Notes under the pieces: generated by a model
The model's database searches: none
Told to the model about the DNA's origin: nothing
The model's input: the letters and a program-made list of their open reading frames with translations, nothing else
From: CAZQYC01 sp964597495
Lineage (GTDB): Bacteria; Pseudomonadota; Gammaproteobacteria; Steroidobacterales; Steroidobacteraceae
NCBI GenBank assembly: GCA_964597495.1
Contig: CAZQYC010000003.1
Coordinates: forward strand, 38,074 to 102,073
Direction of reading: 5' to 3'
DNA length: 64,000 nt
In this document: positions 17,461 to 26,717 of the stretch, piece after piece
Layout: the number at the start of each line of letters is the position of its first letter
Numbering within the stretch: the stretch's first letter is position 1
Position numbers and translations under genes: made by a program

Positions 17461-17796
17461 TGAGTTTAACCAGCCATCCATCATGCCAGCGAATCGACCC
17501 TATCAGTCTGTTGAAAAAGGACCTCCTGTCACTTTTTCGACGTCGCTTGCGAAAACGTGGTTTTCGCGGCGCTCCCCCGCATCTATCTCTATATGGCAAG
17601 CACATGAATGTGCTTGATTTCGTTGGACCCTCCTTGGTCCGAGCCAGCAGCTTGTTGAAAGGGGTCTTTCAACAAGCTGCTATCTGTGACCGCTCCGACA
17701 ATTTGCGGGACTGGGGTTCTCTATACTCGGCGTTTGCTACTAACCCCTAAACCACAATTTCAAGGCCTTAGCGGATAACTCTAGACGGAATAGCGA
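17461..17796. other. 336-bp intergenic region with five consecutive hairpins
   Basis: Between radA and the kinase gene, five perfect inverted repeats follow one another: 17513-17519/17532-17538 (7 bp), 17549-17556/17560-17567 (8 bp, 3-base loop), 17597-17604/17609-17616 (8 bp), 17625-17629/17636-17640 (5 bp) and 17646-17661/17666-17681 (16 bp, GGGT loop). The ends share TGTTGAAA (17510-17517) and its complement TTTCAACA (17667-17674). No T-run follows the last stem, so it is not a classic terminator. It may be a small structured RNA, a leader for the kinase operon, or a miniature mobile element. Confidence 0.6.
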
Positions 17797-20379
17797 GTGC
17801 TTAAAGTACTTCGGGACAAACGATTAGCCTTTATTCCCAGTGTCTCAGCGGCTCTGCTCGTGCTGCTGACGGGCGCCTTTTTGGCCCCGGGTTTCGGTCT
17901 TCGGGTCGAAAACTTCGTCTATGACTTGGCCATGCGGCGGAGCAACGTCCTACCTACCCCGACGATTGCAATCGTTGCGGTCGACCCGGAAAGCACGCGC
18001 CGGCTCGGCGCCTGGCCTTGGCCACGAAGCGTACATGCCCAGCTTTTGAACAAGTTAAGCGATGCCGGAGTTCGTACCGTTGCGTTCGCATTCCCGATGA
18101 ACGAATCGCAAAACAAGGCTGGTTTAGACCAGGTACGCGCGGCCTTGAATCTCCTGCAGTCCACCAATAGCGATGATTCCGCTCAGACTGAGCAGCTTAA
18201 AAAGCTGCTCGGCAGTTCGGTTGCGGATCTCGATGAGGACGGGGCCTTAGCCGAGGCAATAGCCCATCACGGTAACGTCATCCTTCCGATTGAAGCCGAT
18301 CTGGCCGAAACAACCTCCGAGTCGACCAGGGCGACCGTTAGTGATCAGGAGCAAGCACACGCGATCGCCAGCGATGAGGCGTTAAAGGCCGCGCCCGCTG
18401 CGGGGCATATTCATTTGCCCGCTTCGCGTTTGACGGCTGCCGCACGCGGCCTGGCGCACTTGGTTTTGCTGCCGGACGAGGATCAAGTCGTACGCGCCGA
18501 TATTGCAGCCATACGCGACGGCGACAAACTCATTCCGTCGCTGGCGTTGGCACTGGGAGCTTCTCAACAGGGCGTCGACACGAACAAGATTCGATTTTCG
18601 GACGAGGCATCGGCCGACTTCGGCGAACGCCACTTGGAGTTGGACGACGGGTTTCGCTGGCGCGGAATCTTATTTCCCGCCACGGGAGCACGCGCGATCG
18701 CACGCTACTCCTACTGGCAGATTCTCGCCGGCAATATTCCGGCCGATCAGCTACGCGGCAAAACGATCGTCGTCGGACTGACTGCCGAGAGCACGAACAG
18801 CGCCATGACGACGCCCCAGAAAGAAATGCGAGCGGCGGCCGGCGTCGTTGCTAGCTTCGCCGCGACCCTGACGAACGAACGGACGTTTTACCGCCCTCTC
18901 TGGGGACTTGCGCTGCAGTGGCTTTTGAGCGCGGGCGTACTGGTTCTCGCCATTTGGTTGTTGCCTCAACTAGGAATGTTGCTCGCCATCGGCATCACTC
19001 TCGTGCTTTCATCGGCGCTGGTTGTTATGGAAATCGGCATTCTTAATGTGAGCGGCGCCTGGCTACAACTTACGTTGCCCGCGATGGCGCTTTTCGCCGC
19101 GGCGATGGGCAGTGGATTTGCTCGGGCAACCTTTAAGCTGGCAACGCCGCATTCGCGCGGTAACGACCCGGTGGGCAGTCTCCGAACGCTGGGATTGACC
19201 TTCCAGGGCCAAGGACAACTCGATTTGGCATACGAAACCTTCCGACGCTGCCCTGCCGACAAAGAATCCCTCGACTTGATCTACGGTCTTGGGCTCGACT
19301 ACGAGCGGCGCCGCCAATTCGGCAAGGCCGCCGAAGTGTATGGCTACATTGCCTCGGTCGATGCGAACTTTAAAGACGTTCAACCACGCCGCGAGCGCAT
19401 GAAACGCTCGGAGATCGCCCTCAATGCCGCAACGAAAACCAGCTCAAAGACCGGTAGTGGAGCGGCCAAATCGGCAGCGGTAACGCCCTTGCGGCCGGCT
19501 CCGGCCGCAACCGCGAAGGCCGCCACGGCCAAGCAATCGCTCGGCCGCTATGAAATCGAACGCGAATTGGGCAAAGGCGCCATGGGCGTCGTCTATCTAG
19601 GGCGCGATCCGAAGATCAATCGCGTCGTGGCCATCAAGGCCATCGCCCTTGCCGAGGAATTTGCCGAAGACGATTTGGCGGACGCACGTGCGCGTTTCTT
19701 TCGCGAAGCCGAAATGGCAGGTCGCCTGAATCATCCGGGCATCGTGACCGTTTACGACGCCGGCGAAGATCGCGGGCTCGCCTACATCGCCATGGAATAT
19801 CTGCGCGGCGAACACTTGAGTCATTACTCGGAACCGATACATCTTCTCCCGGTCGCCAAAGTGCTCGCGCTGATGGCGCGCGTCGCGGATGCTCTCGACT
19901 ATGCGCACAAACAGAATGTGGTTCATCGCGATATCAAACCGGCTAATATAATGTTCAACGCCGACACGGACGAACTCAAGATAACGGACTTCGGTATCGC
20001 CCGATTGACTGATACGAGCAGAACAAAGACAGGCATTGTGCTTGGCACTCCGTCGTTTATGTCGCCCGAACAACTCGAAGGCCGCCCGCTCGACGGACGA
20101 TCGGATCTATTTGCGCTGGGGATCGCGCTCTATCAGTTGCTCACCGGCCAGTTGCCGTTCCGTGCCGATTCGATGACCCGCCTCATGCATAAGATCGCCA
20201 TCGAACCGCACGTGCCACTGCTCTCTCTACGTCCCGAATTGCCGGAAATGGCCGAGCAAATCATGGCGCGGGCCCTCGCCAAGTCCGCCCAAGATCGTTA
20301 TCAAACCGGCGCGGAAATGGCGGTCGCGCTGCGCGGCTGCATCCGGCTCGTCGCGCGTAAGGACGCGCTCGCACGATGA
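17797..20379 (+). CDS. CHASE2-domain transmembrane serine/threonine protein kinase
   Basis: An 860-residue receptor-like kinase starting at GTG 17797. The order is an N-terminal membrane helix (about 10-30), an extracytoplasmic CHASE2 sensor (about 35-340, with PTIAIVAVDPESTRRLGAWPWPR), three membrane helices (about 368-440), a short TPR-like segment (about 460-520), an Ala/Lys-rich linker and a Hanks-type kinase domain (about 582-855). Catalytic residues are intact: GKGAMG loop, VAIK Lys614, HRD Asp712, DFG Asp731. The stop overlaps the phosphatase start (ATGA). The stimulus is unknown. Confidence 0.92.
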   Translation: MLKVLRDKRLAFIPSVSAALLVLLTGAFLAPGFGLRVENFVYDLAMRRSNVLPTPTIAIVAVDPESTRRLGAWPWPRSVHAQLLNKLSDAGVRTVAFAFPMNESQNKAGLDQVRAALNLLQSTNSDDSAQTEQLKKLLGSSVADLDEDGALAEAIAHHGNVILPIEADLAETTSESTRATVSDQEQAHAIASDEALKAAPAAGHIHLPASRLTAAARGLAHLVLLPDEDQVVRADIAAIRDGDKLIPSLALALGASQQGVDTNKIRFSDEASADFGERHLELDDGFRWRGILFPATGARAIARYSYWQILAGNIPADQLRGKTIVVGLTAESTNSAMTTPQKEMRAAAGVVASFAATLTNERTFYRPLWGLALQWLLSAGVLVLAIWLLPQLGMLLAIGITLVLSSALVVMEIGILNVSGAWLQLTLPAMALFAAAMGSGFARATFKLATPHSRGNDPVGSLRTLGLTFQGQGQLDLAYETFRRCPADKESLDLIYGLGLDYERRRQFGKAAEVYGYIASVDANFKDVQPRRERMKRSEIALNAATKTSSKTGSGAAKSAAVTPLRPAPAATAKAATAKQSLGRYEIERELGKGAMGVVYLGRDPKINRVVAIKAIALAEEFAEDDLADARARFFREAEMAGRLNHPGIVTVYDAGEDRGLAYIAMEYLRGEHLSHYSEPIHLLPVAKVLALMARVADALDYAHKQNVVHRDIKPANIMFNADTDELKITDFGIARLTDTSRTKTGIVLGTPSFMSPEQLEGRPLDGRSDLFALGIALYQLLTGQLPFRADSMTRLMHKIAIEPHVPLLSLRPELPEMAEQIMARALAKSAQDRYQTGAEMAVALRGCIRLVARKDALAR

Positions 20380-21212
20380 TGGGCAACATGACGCTCCGTG
20401 GCAAAATACGCTCCGCTAGCCTGACGGACGTCGGACGCGTGCGCGAACACAACGAGGACACGATCGGCGTGGACGCCGACATCGGACTCATGGTGCTGGC
20501 GGACGGCATGGGCGGTTACAACGCAGGCGAAGTCGCCAGCGGGCTCGCGGTCAAGACCATCATGAGCCTCGTGAAGGAAGCGGTCGACAAACAGAATTTG
20601 AACGGGGTCGACGCCGGATCCGGCTTGTCGCGGCCGAGTATTGTTCTGCGGGATGCCATCGTTCGCGCCAATAAGATCATCTATCAAACTGCGAAGACGC
20701 AACCGCAGTGCGAAGGCATGGGCACCACGATCGTTGCCTGCATCTTTGCGGACAACAAAGTGTCGGTCGCGCACGTGGGCGATTCGCGCGCTTATCGATT
20801 ACGAGCCAACCACTTCGAGCAGCTCACCATGGACCATTCGCTTTTGCAGGAGTTGGTCGATCGCGGCTTCTATTCGCAGGCGGAGGCGGCGCGGGCAACG
20901 AACAAAAACTACGTGACGAGAGCGCTCGGTGTCGAACCGACCGTCGAAGTCGAGATTCACGAACATCCGGTCGCCAAGGGTGATTTCTACATCCTCTGTT
21001 CCGATGGCCTATCGGACATGGTCGAGGACGAAGATATCCATTTAACTATAAGCACCTTTAGTGCTAATCTTGAAACAGTAGCTAAGCAATTGATCCAGCT
21101 GTCCAACGATAATGGCGGTCGGGATAACGTGTCGCTCATCCTCACGCAGGTCCTCGAATCGTTTGCGATGAGGAAGGGTGTGGTCGGCAAGATTATGGGC
21201 TGGTTCGACTAA
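20376..21212 (+). CDS. PP2C-family serine/threonine phosphatase
   Basis: A 278-residue PPM/PP2C phosphatase. It shows the N-terminal SASLTDVGRVREHNEDTIGV, the metal-binding DGMGGYNAGEVAS near residue 43, VAHVGDSRAYRLR, DHSLLQELVDRG and the terminal CSDGLSDMVEDEDI and GGRDNVSLIL blocks. All usual metal Asp residues appear present. It is soluble. Translational overlap with the kinase argues that it reverses the kinase's phosphorylation. It is followed after 63 bp by a double-FHA protein, giving a complete writer-eraser-reader set. Confidence 0.94.
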   Translation: MMGNMTLRGKIRSASLTDVGRVREHNEDTIGVDADIGLMVLADGMGGYNAGEVASGLAVKTIMSLVKEAVDKQNLNGVDAGSGLSRPSIVLRDAIVRANKIIYQTAKTQPQCEGMGTTIVACIFADNKVSVAHVGDSRAYRLRANHFEQLTMDHSLLQELVDRGFYSQAEAARATNKNYVTRALGVEPTVEVEIHEHPVAKGDFYILCSDGLSDMVEDEDIHLTISTFSANLETVAKQLIQLSNDNGGRDNVSLILTQVLESFAMRKGVVGKIMGWFD

Positions 21213-21275
21213 CCCATAAACGTTTATTTGTATGTATTACTCATTCATCGCGATAGCGGGTAACGAGGGAAAAAA

Positions 21276-21983
21276 ATGGCGCGGCTAATTCTAAGCCTCG
21301 AAGGTCAAGTGCTGGCCGAATACAACATGAACAAGGAGCGCTACACCATCGGCCGATTGCCGGACAACGATATCCGCATCGACAACGCCGCCGTGAGCGG
21401 CCATCACTCGCTCATCATCAATATTCTGAACGATTCTTTTTTGGAAGATTTGAACAGCACGAACGGTACCTACGTCAACGGCAAACTCATCAAGAAGCAC
21501 GCGCTGCAAAACGGCGACGTGATTACGGTAGGACACCATCAGCTACGTTTCGCCGATTCGCATGCGGCCGAACAAGAGCCGGATGAGTTCGAAAAGACGA
21601 TGATCATCACGCCGGGATCGGCGATGGCGACCAAGGCGGCACAACGGGCTTCGGATGCGATTCCGGTCCGCCCTGCGCCCGGCGCGTCTAAGATCGATTC
21701 ACCCGTTGCGTTACCCAAAGCAAAACTCCAGGTATTGAGCGGTGCCTTCGCCGGGCGCGAGCTGGAGCTCACCAAGGCGCTTACCACGATGGGACGGCCG
21801 GGAATTCAAGTCGCAGCCATTACGAGACGGTCCGATGGTTTCTCCATCGTGCACGTCGACGGCGGTGCGCAAAACAGCTATCCGCAAGTCAACGGCAAGC
21901 CGATCGGCGAACAAGCCTGCAAATTAAAGGATAACGACGTCATTCAGTTGGCCGGCGTGAAGATGGGGTTCTACCAGGCATAA
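21276..21983 (+). CDS. FHA-domain protein with two FHA folds
   Basis: A 235-residue soluble protein. FHA domain 1 (about 1-95) has the phosphothreonine-binding motifs intact: YTIGRLPDNDI, SGHHSL and LNSTNGTYVNGK. Domain 2 (about 145-235) has TMGRPG and the end PQVNGKPIGEQACKLKDNDVIQLAGVKMGF, but lacks the S-x-H motif (ITRRSDGFSIVHVD), so it is probably degenerate. FHA domains bind phosphothreonine; the likely partner is the adjacent kinase. A purine-rich GAGGGAAAAAA precedes the ATG. No type VI secretion genes are nearby. Confidence 0.92.
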   Translation: MARLILSLEGQVLAEYNMNKERYTIGRLPDNDIRIDNAAVSGHHSLIINILNDSFLEDLNSTNGTYVNGKLIKKHALQNGDVITVGHHQLRFADSHAAEQEPDEFEKTMIITPGSAMATKAAQRASDAIPVRPAPGASKIDSPVALPKAKLQVLSGAFAGRELELTKALTTMGRPGIQVAAITRRSDGFSIVHVDGGAQNSYPQVNGKPIGEQACKLKDNDVIQLAGVKMGFYQA

Positions 21984-21989
21984 CGCTGC

Positions 21990-22103
21990 GCGAAGATTAG
22001 CTACTAGCAGCTAGCGACTAGCCAGAGTCGGATTCTTGCGTCGCTCGCAGGATGCTCGCTACGGATCTCTTTGCTTTCTGGCTAGTGGCTAGCCGCTTTA
22101 TCT
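21990..22103. repeat. CTAG heptad tract 4 (two groups)
   Basis: CTAG occurs at 22004, 22011 and 22018, then again at 22082 and 22089, each group at exact 7-bp spacing, between the convergent FHA and alr genes. Confidence 0.75.
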
Positions 22104-23195
22104 TTAGACATACTCCACCGCTACTCGCTGGCTGATCCCGCAGACAAGTTCGTAAGCGATTGTCCCGGCGCAATCTGCCACCTGCTCGACCGGGAGTGCC
22201 TCTCCCCATAGGGTCACATTAGCGCCTACTTGCGCATCGTCGAACCCCTCCAGGTCGATCGCAATCATGTCCATCGAAACGCGGCCGGCGATAGGGAGCA
22301 TACGATCGTGGACCAAGACCGGCGACCCGTTTCCGACCTGGCGCGGGTAGCCATCGCCATAACCGATCGCCGCAATTCCAATTCGAGTATCGCGAGTCGC
22401 TTGCCACGCGCCCCCATACCCGACCGATTCACCCGCTTTAACTGCGCGCACGGCAATAAGACGCGTGGTTAGCGTCATGGCTGGCTTGAGTCCTAGCTCA
22501 GATCCGGTTTGCTTGGGGAAAGGCGCAATGCCGTACAACATCAGTCCCGGCCGAACCCATTCCGTGCGCGCCTCGGGCCACGCAAACAGTCCCGCCGAGT
22601 TGGCAATGCTGCGTTCCATTCCCAGTGAATCCCCCACTGCACGAAACTTGGCAATTTGCGCCGCTGTCTTCGAATCGTTGACGTCGTCCGCGTTCGCAAG
22701 ATGCGTCATGAGCCTCGGGGCGTCGCGCAACGCTTGAATGGCGCGCACGCGCTGCAAGGCGATCGAAAAATCCTCGAGCCGAAAGCCTAGTCGATTCATT
22801 CCGGTATCGACCTTTAACCAGGCACGTAGCGATCGTGTGCCGCGCCATGATTCGAGCAAATCGAGTTGTTCCCAGGTATGGACGACGACCTCCAAGCGAT
22901 GCGCGGCTGCCGCATCCACTTCCTCGCGTGTAAACACGCCTTCCAACAAGACGATAGGATGCGCGAGACCCGCGCTGCGGAGAGCGAGCGCTTCCGCCAA
23001 TCGGGCGACGCCGAATGCGTCGGCGCCGTTCAATGCACGGGCCGTAGGCACGAGCCCGTGCCCATACGCATTCGCTTTGATGACGGCCATCACCTTGGAT
23101 TGCGGCGCTCGTGCCCGCACCACGCTCAGGTTGTGCTTCAACGCCACGCTATCGATGAGCGCACGCGGTCCGAAATCGCTGTCCCGCAAACTCAT
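22104..23195 (-). CDS. alr: alanine racemase
   Basis: A 363-residue PLP enzyme that supplies D-alanine for peptidoglycan. The PLP lysine is Lys40 in VMAVIKANAYGHG. The partner Tyr loop ESVGYGGAW, the substrate segment WVRPGLMLYGIAPF, and RVSMDMIAIDLEGF are typical. Length and start (ATG 23195) match the family. It lies 25 bp downstream of dnaB on the same strand, a common gammaproteobacterial pair, and is likely co-transcribed. Confidence 0.96.
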   Translation of the reverse strand: MSLRDSDFGPRALIDSVALKHNLSVVRARAPQSKVMAVIKANAYGHGLVPTARALNGADAFGVARLAEALALRSAGLAHPIVLLEGVFTREEVDAAAAHRLEVVVHTWEQLDLLESWRGTRSLRAWLKVDTGMNRLGFRLEDFSIALQRVRAIQALRDAPRLMTHLANADDVNDSKTAAQIAKFRAVGDSLGMERSIANSAGLFAWPEARTEWVRPGLMLYGIAPFPKQTGSELGLKPAMTLTTRLIAVRAVKAGESVGYGGAWQATRDTRIGIAAIGYGDGYPRQVGNGSPVLVHDRMLPIAGRVSMDMIAIDLEGFDDAQVGANVTLWGEALPVEQVADCAGTIAYELVCGISQRVAVEYV

Positions 23196-23220
23196 GATCG
23201 CCGGTTACCGACTGGCCGGG

Positions 23221-24636
23221 CTATCGAAAATCGCCATAGGACTCCGGCGCGAAGTCCGTGAACTTGGTGTACTTACCCAAGAACGTCAGCACGACCTCGC
23301 CGACCGGGCCGTTACGCTGTTTGGTGATGATCACGTCGGCTTGACCTTTGCGAGTGCTGTTGGGGTCGTACACTTCTTCGCGGTAGATCATCATGATGAC
23401 GTCGGCGTCCTGTTCGATGGCGCCGGATTCGCGCAGGTCGGACATCACGGGCTTTTTGTCAGTGCGCTGCTCCACGCTGCGATTGAGCTGCGAGAGTGCA
23501 ATGACGGGCACCGACAGTTCTTTGGCCAGCGCCTTCAGCGAGCGTGAAATTTCGGAAATTTCGGTGGCGCGGTTTTCTTTGGTGCCGCTCACTTGCATGA
23601 GCTGCAAGTAGTCGATGACGATCAGCCCCAAGCCGTGCTCGCGTTTCAAGCGGCGCGCGCGCGCGCGAACTTCGGTGGGCGTCAGCGCACCGCCATCGTC
23701 GATATAGATGGGTGCAGTCCGCATTTGGTTAATGGCACTGTTGATGCGCGGCCAATCTTCATCGTCGTAGCGGCCCGTGCGCAGGTTCGATTGATCCACC
23801 ATGCCGAGCGACGACACCATGCGAAACGCCAGCTGCTCGCGCGACATTTCCATGCTGAAGATGGCGACGTTGATGTGCTTCTTGCCGAGTGCAGCGTTCT
23901 CCGCCATGTTGATGGCCAAAGTCGTTTTACCCATCGATGGGCGACCGGCAATCACGATGAGATCGCCTGCTTGCAACCCGGCGGTCATTTCGTCGAGCTT
24001 CTTGAAACCGGTGCTGACCCCAGTCAATTCGCCTTGATTTTGATGGAGCATGTCGAGCCGATCGACCAAGGCGCCCAGCTCGTCGCGCAGCGGCACGAAA
24101 CCGGCGCCCTTGCGGCTGCCTTCCGCAATCTGAAAGACTCGCTGCTCGGCCTCATCAACCAGCTCGCTGACCGTACGGCCGTCGTTTTCGAAAACGCTGC
24201 CGGCAATCTCGCCGCCGACGCGAATCAATCCGCGCAGCTGCGCGCGCTCGCGCACGATGTCCGCATACGCGCGAATATTGGCCGCACTCGGCGTATTGCT
24301 CGCCAGTGTTCCGAGATACCCGAGCCCGCCGGTTTCCGCGCCTTGGCCACGGCGCTCTAGGAATTGCGAGAGCGTAACCGCGTCACAGGGCTCGCTGCGT
24401 CCGGCGAGTTCGGCAATGGCAGCGAAGATAAGCTGATGATCGCGACGGTAGAAATCGTCTGCGATAAGGCGATCCGCGACGGCGTCCCACGTCGCGTTAT
24501 CGAGCATCAATCCGCCCAGCACGGCCTGCTCGGCCTCCACCGAATGCGGTGGCACGCGCACGGCATCGATGGCCGATTTATCGCGGTTCCTTCGCGAAAA
24601 AGGAGTGAGTGTTCCGCGGTCTTCGGATTCGGCCAC
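23221..24636 (-). CDS. dnaB: replicative DNA helicase DnaB
   Basis: A 471-residue hexameric replicative helicase. The N-terminal primase-interacting domain begins VRVPPHSVEAEQAVLGGLML; the RecA-like core has Walker A GRPSMGKTT at 231-239, Walker B LIVIDYLQLM, and the C-terminal SDLRESGAIEQDADVIMMIYRE and RNGPVGEV motifs. The start GTG 24634-24636 is chosen because the upstream frame is not family-like and the N-terminus length fits. That GTG lies one base from a 288-bp repeat element that replaces any normal ribosome site, so translation may depend on sequence in the element's end. Confidence 0.95.
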   Translation of the reverse strand: MAESEDRGTLTPFSRRNRDKSAIDAVRVPPHSVEAEQAVLGGLMLDNATWDAVADRLIADDFYRRDHQLIFAAIAELAGRSEPCDAVTLSQFLERRGQGAETGGLGYLGTLASNTPSAANIRAYADIVRERAQLRGLIRVGGEIAGSVFENDGRTVSELVDEAEQRVFQIAEGSRKGAGFVPLRDELGALVDRLDMLHQNQGELTGVSTGFKKLDEMTAGLQAGDLIVIAGRPSMGKTTLAINMAENAALGKKHINVAIFSMEMSREQLAFRMVSSLGMVDQSNLRTGRYDDEDWPRINSAINQMRTAPIYIDDGGALTPTEVRARARRLKREHGLGLIVIDYLQLMQVSGTKENRATEISEISRSLKALAKELSVPVIALSQLNRSVEQRTDKKPVMSDLRESGAIEQDADVIMMIYREEVYDPNSTRKGQADVIITKQRNGPVGEVVLTFLGKYTKFTDFAPESYGDFR

Positions 24637-24637
24637 G

Positions 24638-24925
24638 TTAGGGTCTGTTAACAGTGGGTTTCATCGTCGCGACGGCGGCCAGTTTGTGTTGTGGCTAGGC
24701 GCGACGACTGCGGTGTACTTGAGGTACTCAAGGAAGGAGCAACAACGCCACAACGCAAACTGGCCCCGTCCCTTCGGGTTGGGCCTCCAAGTTTAAAAAG
24801 ACTTGGGCCGCCAGGTGGCGTTGCTCGTCGTTTATTTGGAATGACCAAACCGCACTCCTCGCGCCTAACCTGGCGACTTTTTAGGCTCCAACGCGACGAT
24901 GAAACCCACTGTTAACAGACCCTAA
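24638..24925. mobile_element. structured repeat element, copy A (288 bp)
   Basis: A perfect 33-bp terminal inverted repeat spans 24638-24670 and 24893-24925. Inside are a 19-bp stem (24677-24695 with 24747-24765, one G-T wobble in the plus sense) and hairpins at 24718-24732, 24787-24806, 24809-24820 and 24863-24886. A possible long-range pairing joins 24696-24704 to 24859-24867. Bases 24739-24905 are identical to 35328-35494 of copy B. No convincing gene is present. It lies between rplI and dnaB. It could be a miniature transposable element or a structured RNA. Confidence 0.75.
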
Positions 24926-24938
24926 GACCGCTTCGCGA

Positions 24939-25388
24939 CTACTCTTCGGCGATGACGTTAACGATCAAGTCGACGATGACGTCGGTATGCAAGTGCAGAC
25001 GGACAGTGTGCTCGCCGACATGGCGCAGCAACCCGCCCTGAAGATCGACTTCGGCGCGCTCCACTTTGAAACCGGCTCGCGAGCAGGCTTCGGCGATATC
25101 CGCGGTGCCCACGGAACCGAACAACTTGCCTTCGGTGCCTGCTTTGGCCGCTACCGTGACCTTTAAGCCCGCTAGTTTCTCACCGCGCGTTCGCGCTGCT
25201 GCCAACTCTTCGCCCGCGGCCTTTTCGAACTCGGCGCGGCGTGCTTCGAATTTGGCGACGTTGTCTTTGGTCGCGAGTGTCGCTTTGCCTTTCGGCAGCA
25301 AGAAATTGCGGCCGTAACCCGACTTGACCTTCACCAAGTCGCCTATGTTGCCGAGATTGGCCACTTTCTGCAGGAGAATGACTTGCAT
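24939..25388 (-). CDS. rplI: 50S ribosomal protein L9
   Basis: A 149-residue bL9. The N-terminal MQVILLQKVANLGNIGDLVKVKSGYGRNFLLPKGKA is the family signature, followed by the long connecting helix and a C-terminal rRNA-binding domain ending RLHLHTDVIVDLIVNVIAEE. It sits in the rpsF-rpsR-DUF2232-rplI operon. Confidence 0.97.
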   Translation of the reverse strand: MQVILLQKVANLGNIGDLVKVKSGYGRNFLLPKGKATLATKDNVAKFEARRAEFEKAAGEELAAARTRGEKLAGLKVTVAAKAGTEGKLFGSVGTADIAEACSRAGFKVERAEVDLQGGLLRHVGEHTVRLHLHTDVIVDLIVNVIAEE

Positions 25389-25497
25389 CGCACTACTACC
25401 CTACTAGTTCAATTGGTAACGCTGCTCAAACTACAATTGGCCTAACTTGGGCCAAATTTAAATTCACTTATACACTCAAAAATCGTTCGCAGTAGGG

Positions 25498-26400
25498 CTA
25501 GGTGACTTTTCGCCAGTTGTCGGCGACACCCCAGCCAGCTAATAGAGCGATCATCACCGGCGCCGCGAAAATCAGCAGCAAGTAAGTTGCTACCAACCAA
25601 CCGCGCCCCATTCGACCGCTCGCCCTAAAGCGATGCGCCGCCGCCAGCCCTTGAATCGCCAATACCGCCATTGCGATCCACAGCAATGCGTTCAAGAGAG
25701 GCGCCGCCACGTTCAACTTGTCGAGCGCAAAGCTCGCCAGAATCACGACGACCGCCAGGGCCCCTAATACTTTCCCCAAACCCAGTTGCTGAAACTCCTT
25801 GCCGAAGGCGCCGGGCGCCTGCGCCAAAGATTGCCACCAGCAACCCAAAAAAAACGAACTCAGCACGGTCAGTAATCCTTCGACGACCAGCGTTCCCCAG
25901 TTCGTTCGAGCGAAGAGCGCCCGAGCTGCCTGCTCATCGAACGCCGCTCCCATCTGCTTCAACTGGTCGGCGAAGGTGCGCATCCATTCCGCCGTAAACG
26001 CTTGCCACTGACCTACGGGATCGTCCATCGCAACGTAGATCAATACGACCACCAGCGCTGCACCGAGCACGGCGATCTGAAAACCTAACCGTAGCGACCC
26101 GGTTCGATGCGCAATTGCCGCTAGACAAAACGGAATCGCAAACACCAAAGCAATCCACGCTATCGTCGCCGCAACCGGCTGGCCGCTACCGAGCAACAAC
26201 GCGCCTACCGATACGGCACCAGCTAGAACAGCCTGCAACCCTGTTCGCGCATCGCGTGCCAGCGTCGCCAATACCGCAACGGCTCCTGCCGGCACTGCCA
26301 ATAACGAAAACCCAAGTATCGATGCTACGCCCAATAAAACGGCTGAGATCGAAGCACGCCAAGGTTTCGCTAGCAGCCAGACCGCAAAAGCGCGATGCAT
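25498..26400 (-). CDS. DUF2232-like integral membrane protein
   Basis: A 300-residue protein with about seven or eight hydrophobic helices. It resembles the DUF2232 (YybS-like) family by layout and by its conserved place between rpsR and rplI. No catalytic motif is evident and its role is unknown. The domain name is inferred from position and membrane pattern, not from a search. It lies 45 bp after rpsR and 109 bp before rplI on the same strand, so co-transcription with the ribosomal genes is likely. Confidence 0.75.
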   Translation of the reverse strand: MHRAFAVWLLAKPWRASISAVLLGVASILGFSLLAVPAGAVAVLATLARDARTGLQAVLAGAVSVGALLLGSGQPVAATIAWIALVFAIPFCLAAIAHRTGSLRLGFQIAVLGAALVVVLIYVAMDDPVGQWQAFTAEWMRTFADQLKQMGAAFDEQAARALFARTNWGTLVVEGLLTVLSSFFLGCWWQSLAQAPGAFGKEFQQLGLGKVLGALAVVVILASFALDKLNVAAPLLNALLWIAMAVLAIQGLAAAHRFRASGRMGRGWLVATYLLLIFAAPVMIALLAGWGVADNWRKVT

Positions 26401-26445
26401 GTGGACGCGCTCTCGTGTCGTTGCACGCGAACTATTTAATGCTGG

Positions 26446-26670
26446 TTAATGCTGGTCGGTGTAAGGCAGCAGCGCCAAATAGCGGGCGCGTTTGACGGCC
26501 ACGGCCAACTGGCGTTGATAATTCGACTTGGTGCCGGTAATGCGGCTCGGCACGATCTTGCCGGTTTCGGTGATGTAAGCCTTCAGCATGCCGAGGTCCT
26601 TATAATCGATCTGCTCGATGCCTTCGGCGGTAAAACGGCAAAACTTGCGGCGGCGGAAAAAACGCGACAT
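26446..26670 (-). CDS. rpsR: 30S ribosomal protein S18
   Basis: A 74-residue bS18. MSRFFRRRKFCRFTAEGIEQIDYKDLGMLKAYITETGKIVPSRITGT is the family sequence, with the RNA-binding basic residues at both ends. It pairs with bS6 in the small subunit and follows rpsF at 47 bp. Confidence 0.97.
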   Translation of the reverse strand: MSRFFRRRKFCRFTAEGIEQIDYKDLGMLKAYITETGKIVPSRITGTKSNYQRQLAVAVKRARYLALLPYTDQH

Positions 26671-26717
26671 GGATTGATCTCCGAATTGAGTGGATACCGG
26701 TTTCAGACGACTAAAGA

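Noticed and set aside
20376..21983. PP2C and FHA genes as part of a type VI secretion cluster
   Set aside because: No Tss/Hcp/VgrG genes are present in the window; the module is linked only to the CHASE2 kinase.
24648..24848. A 66-codon minus-strand frame inside element copy A, matched by a 71-codon frame in copy B (35222-35437)
   Set aside because: The two share only the part in the identical core and differ freely elsewhere, with no start or ribosome signal. The similarity is explained by DNA identity, not by a conserved protein.
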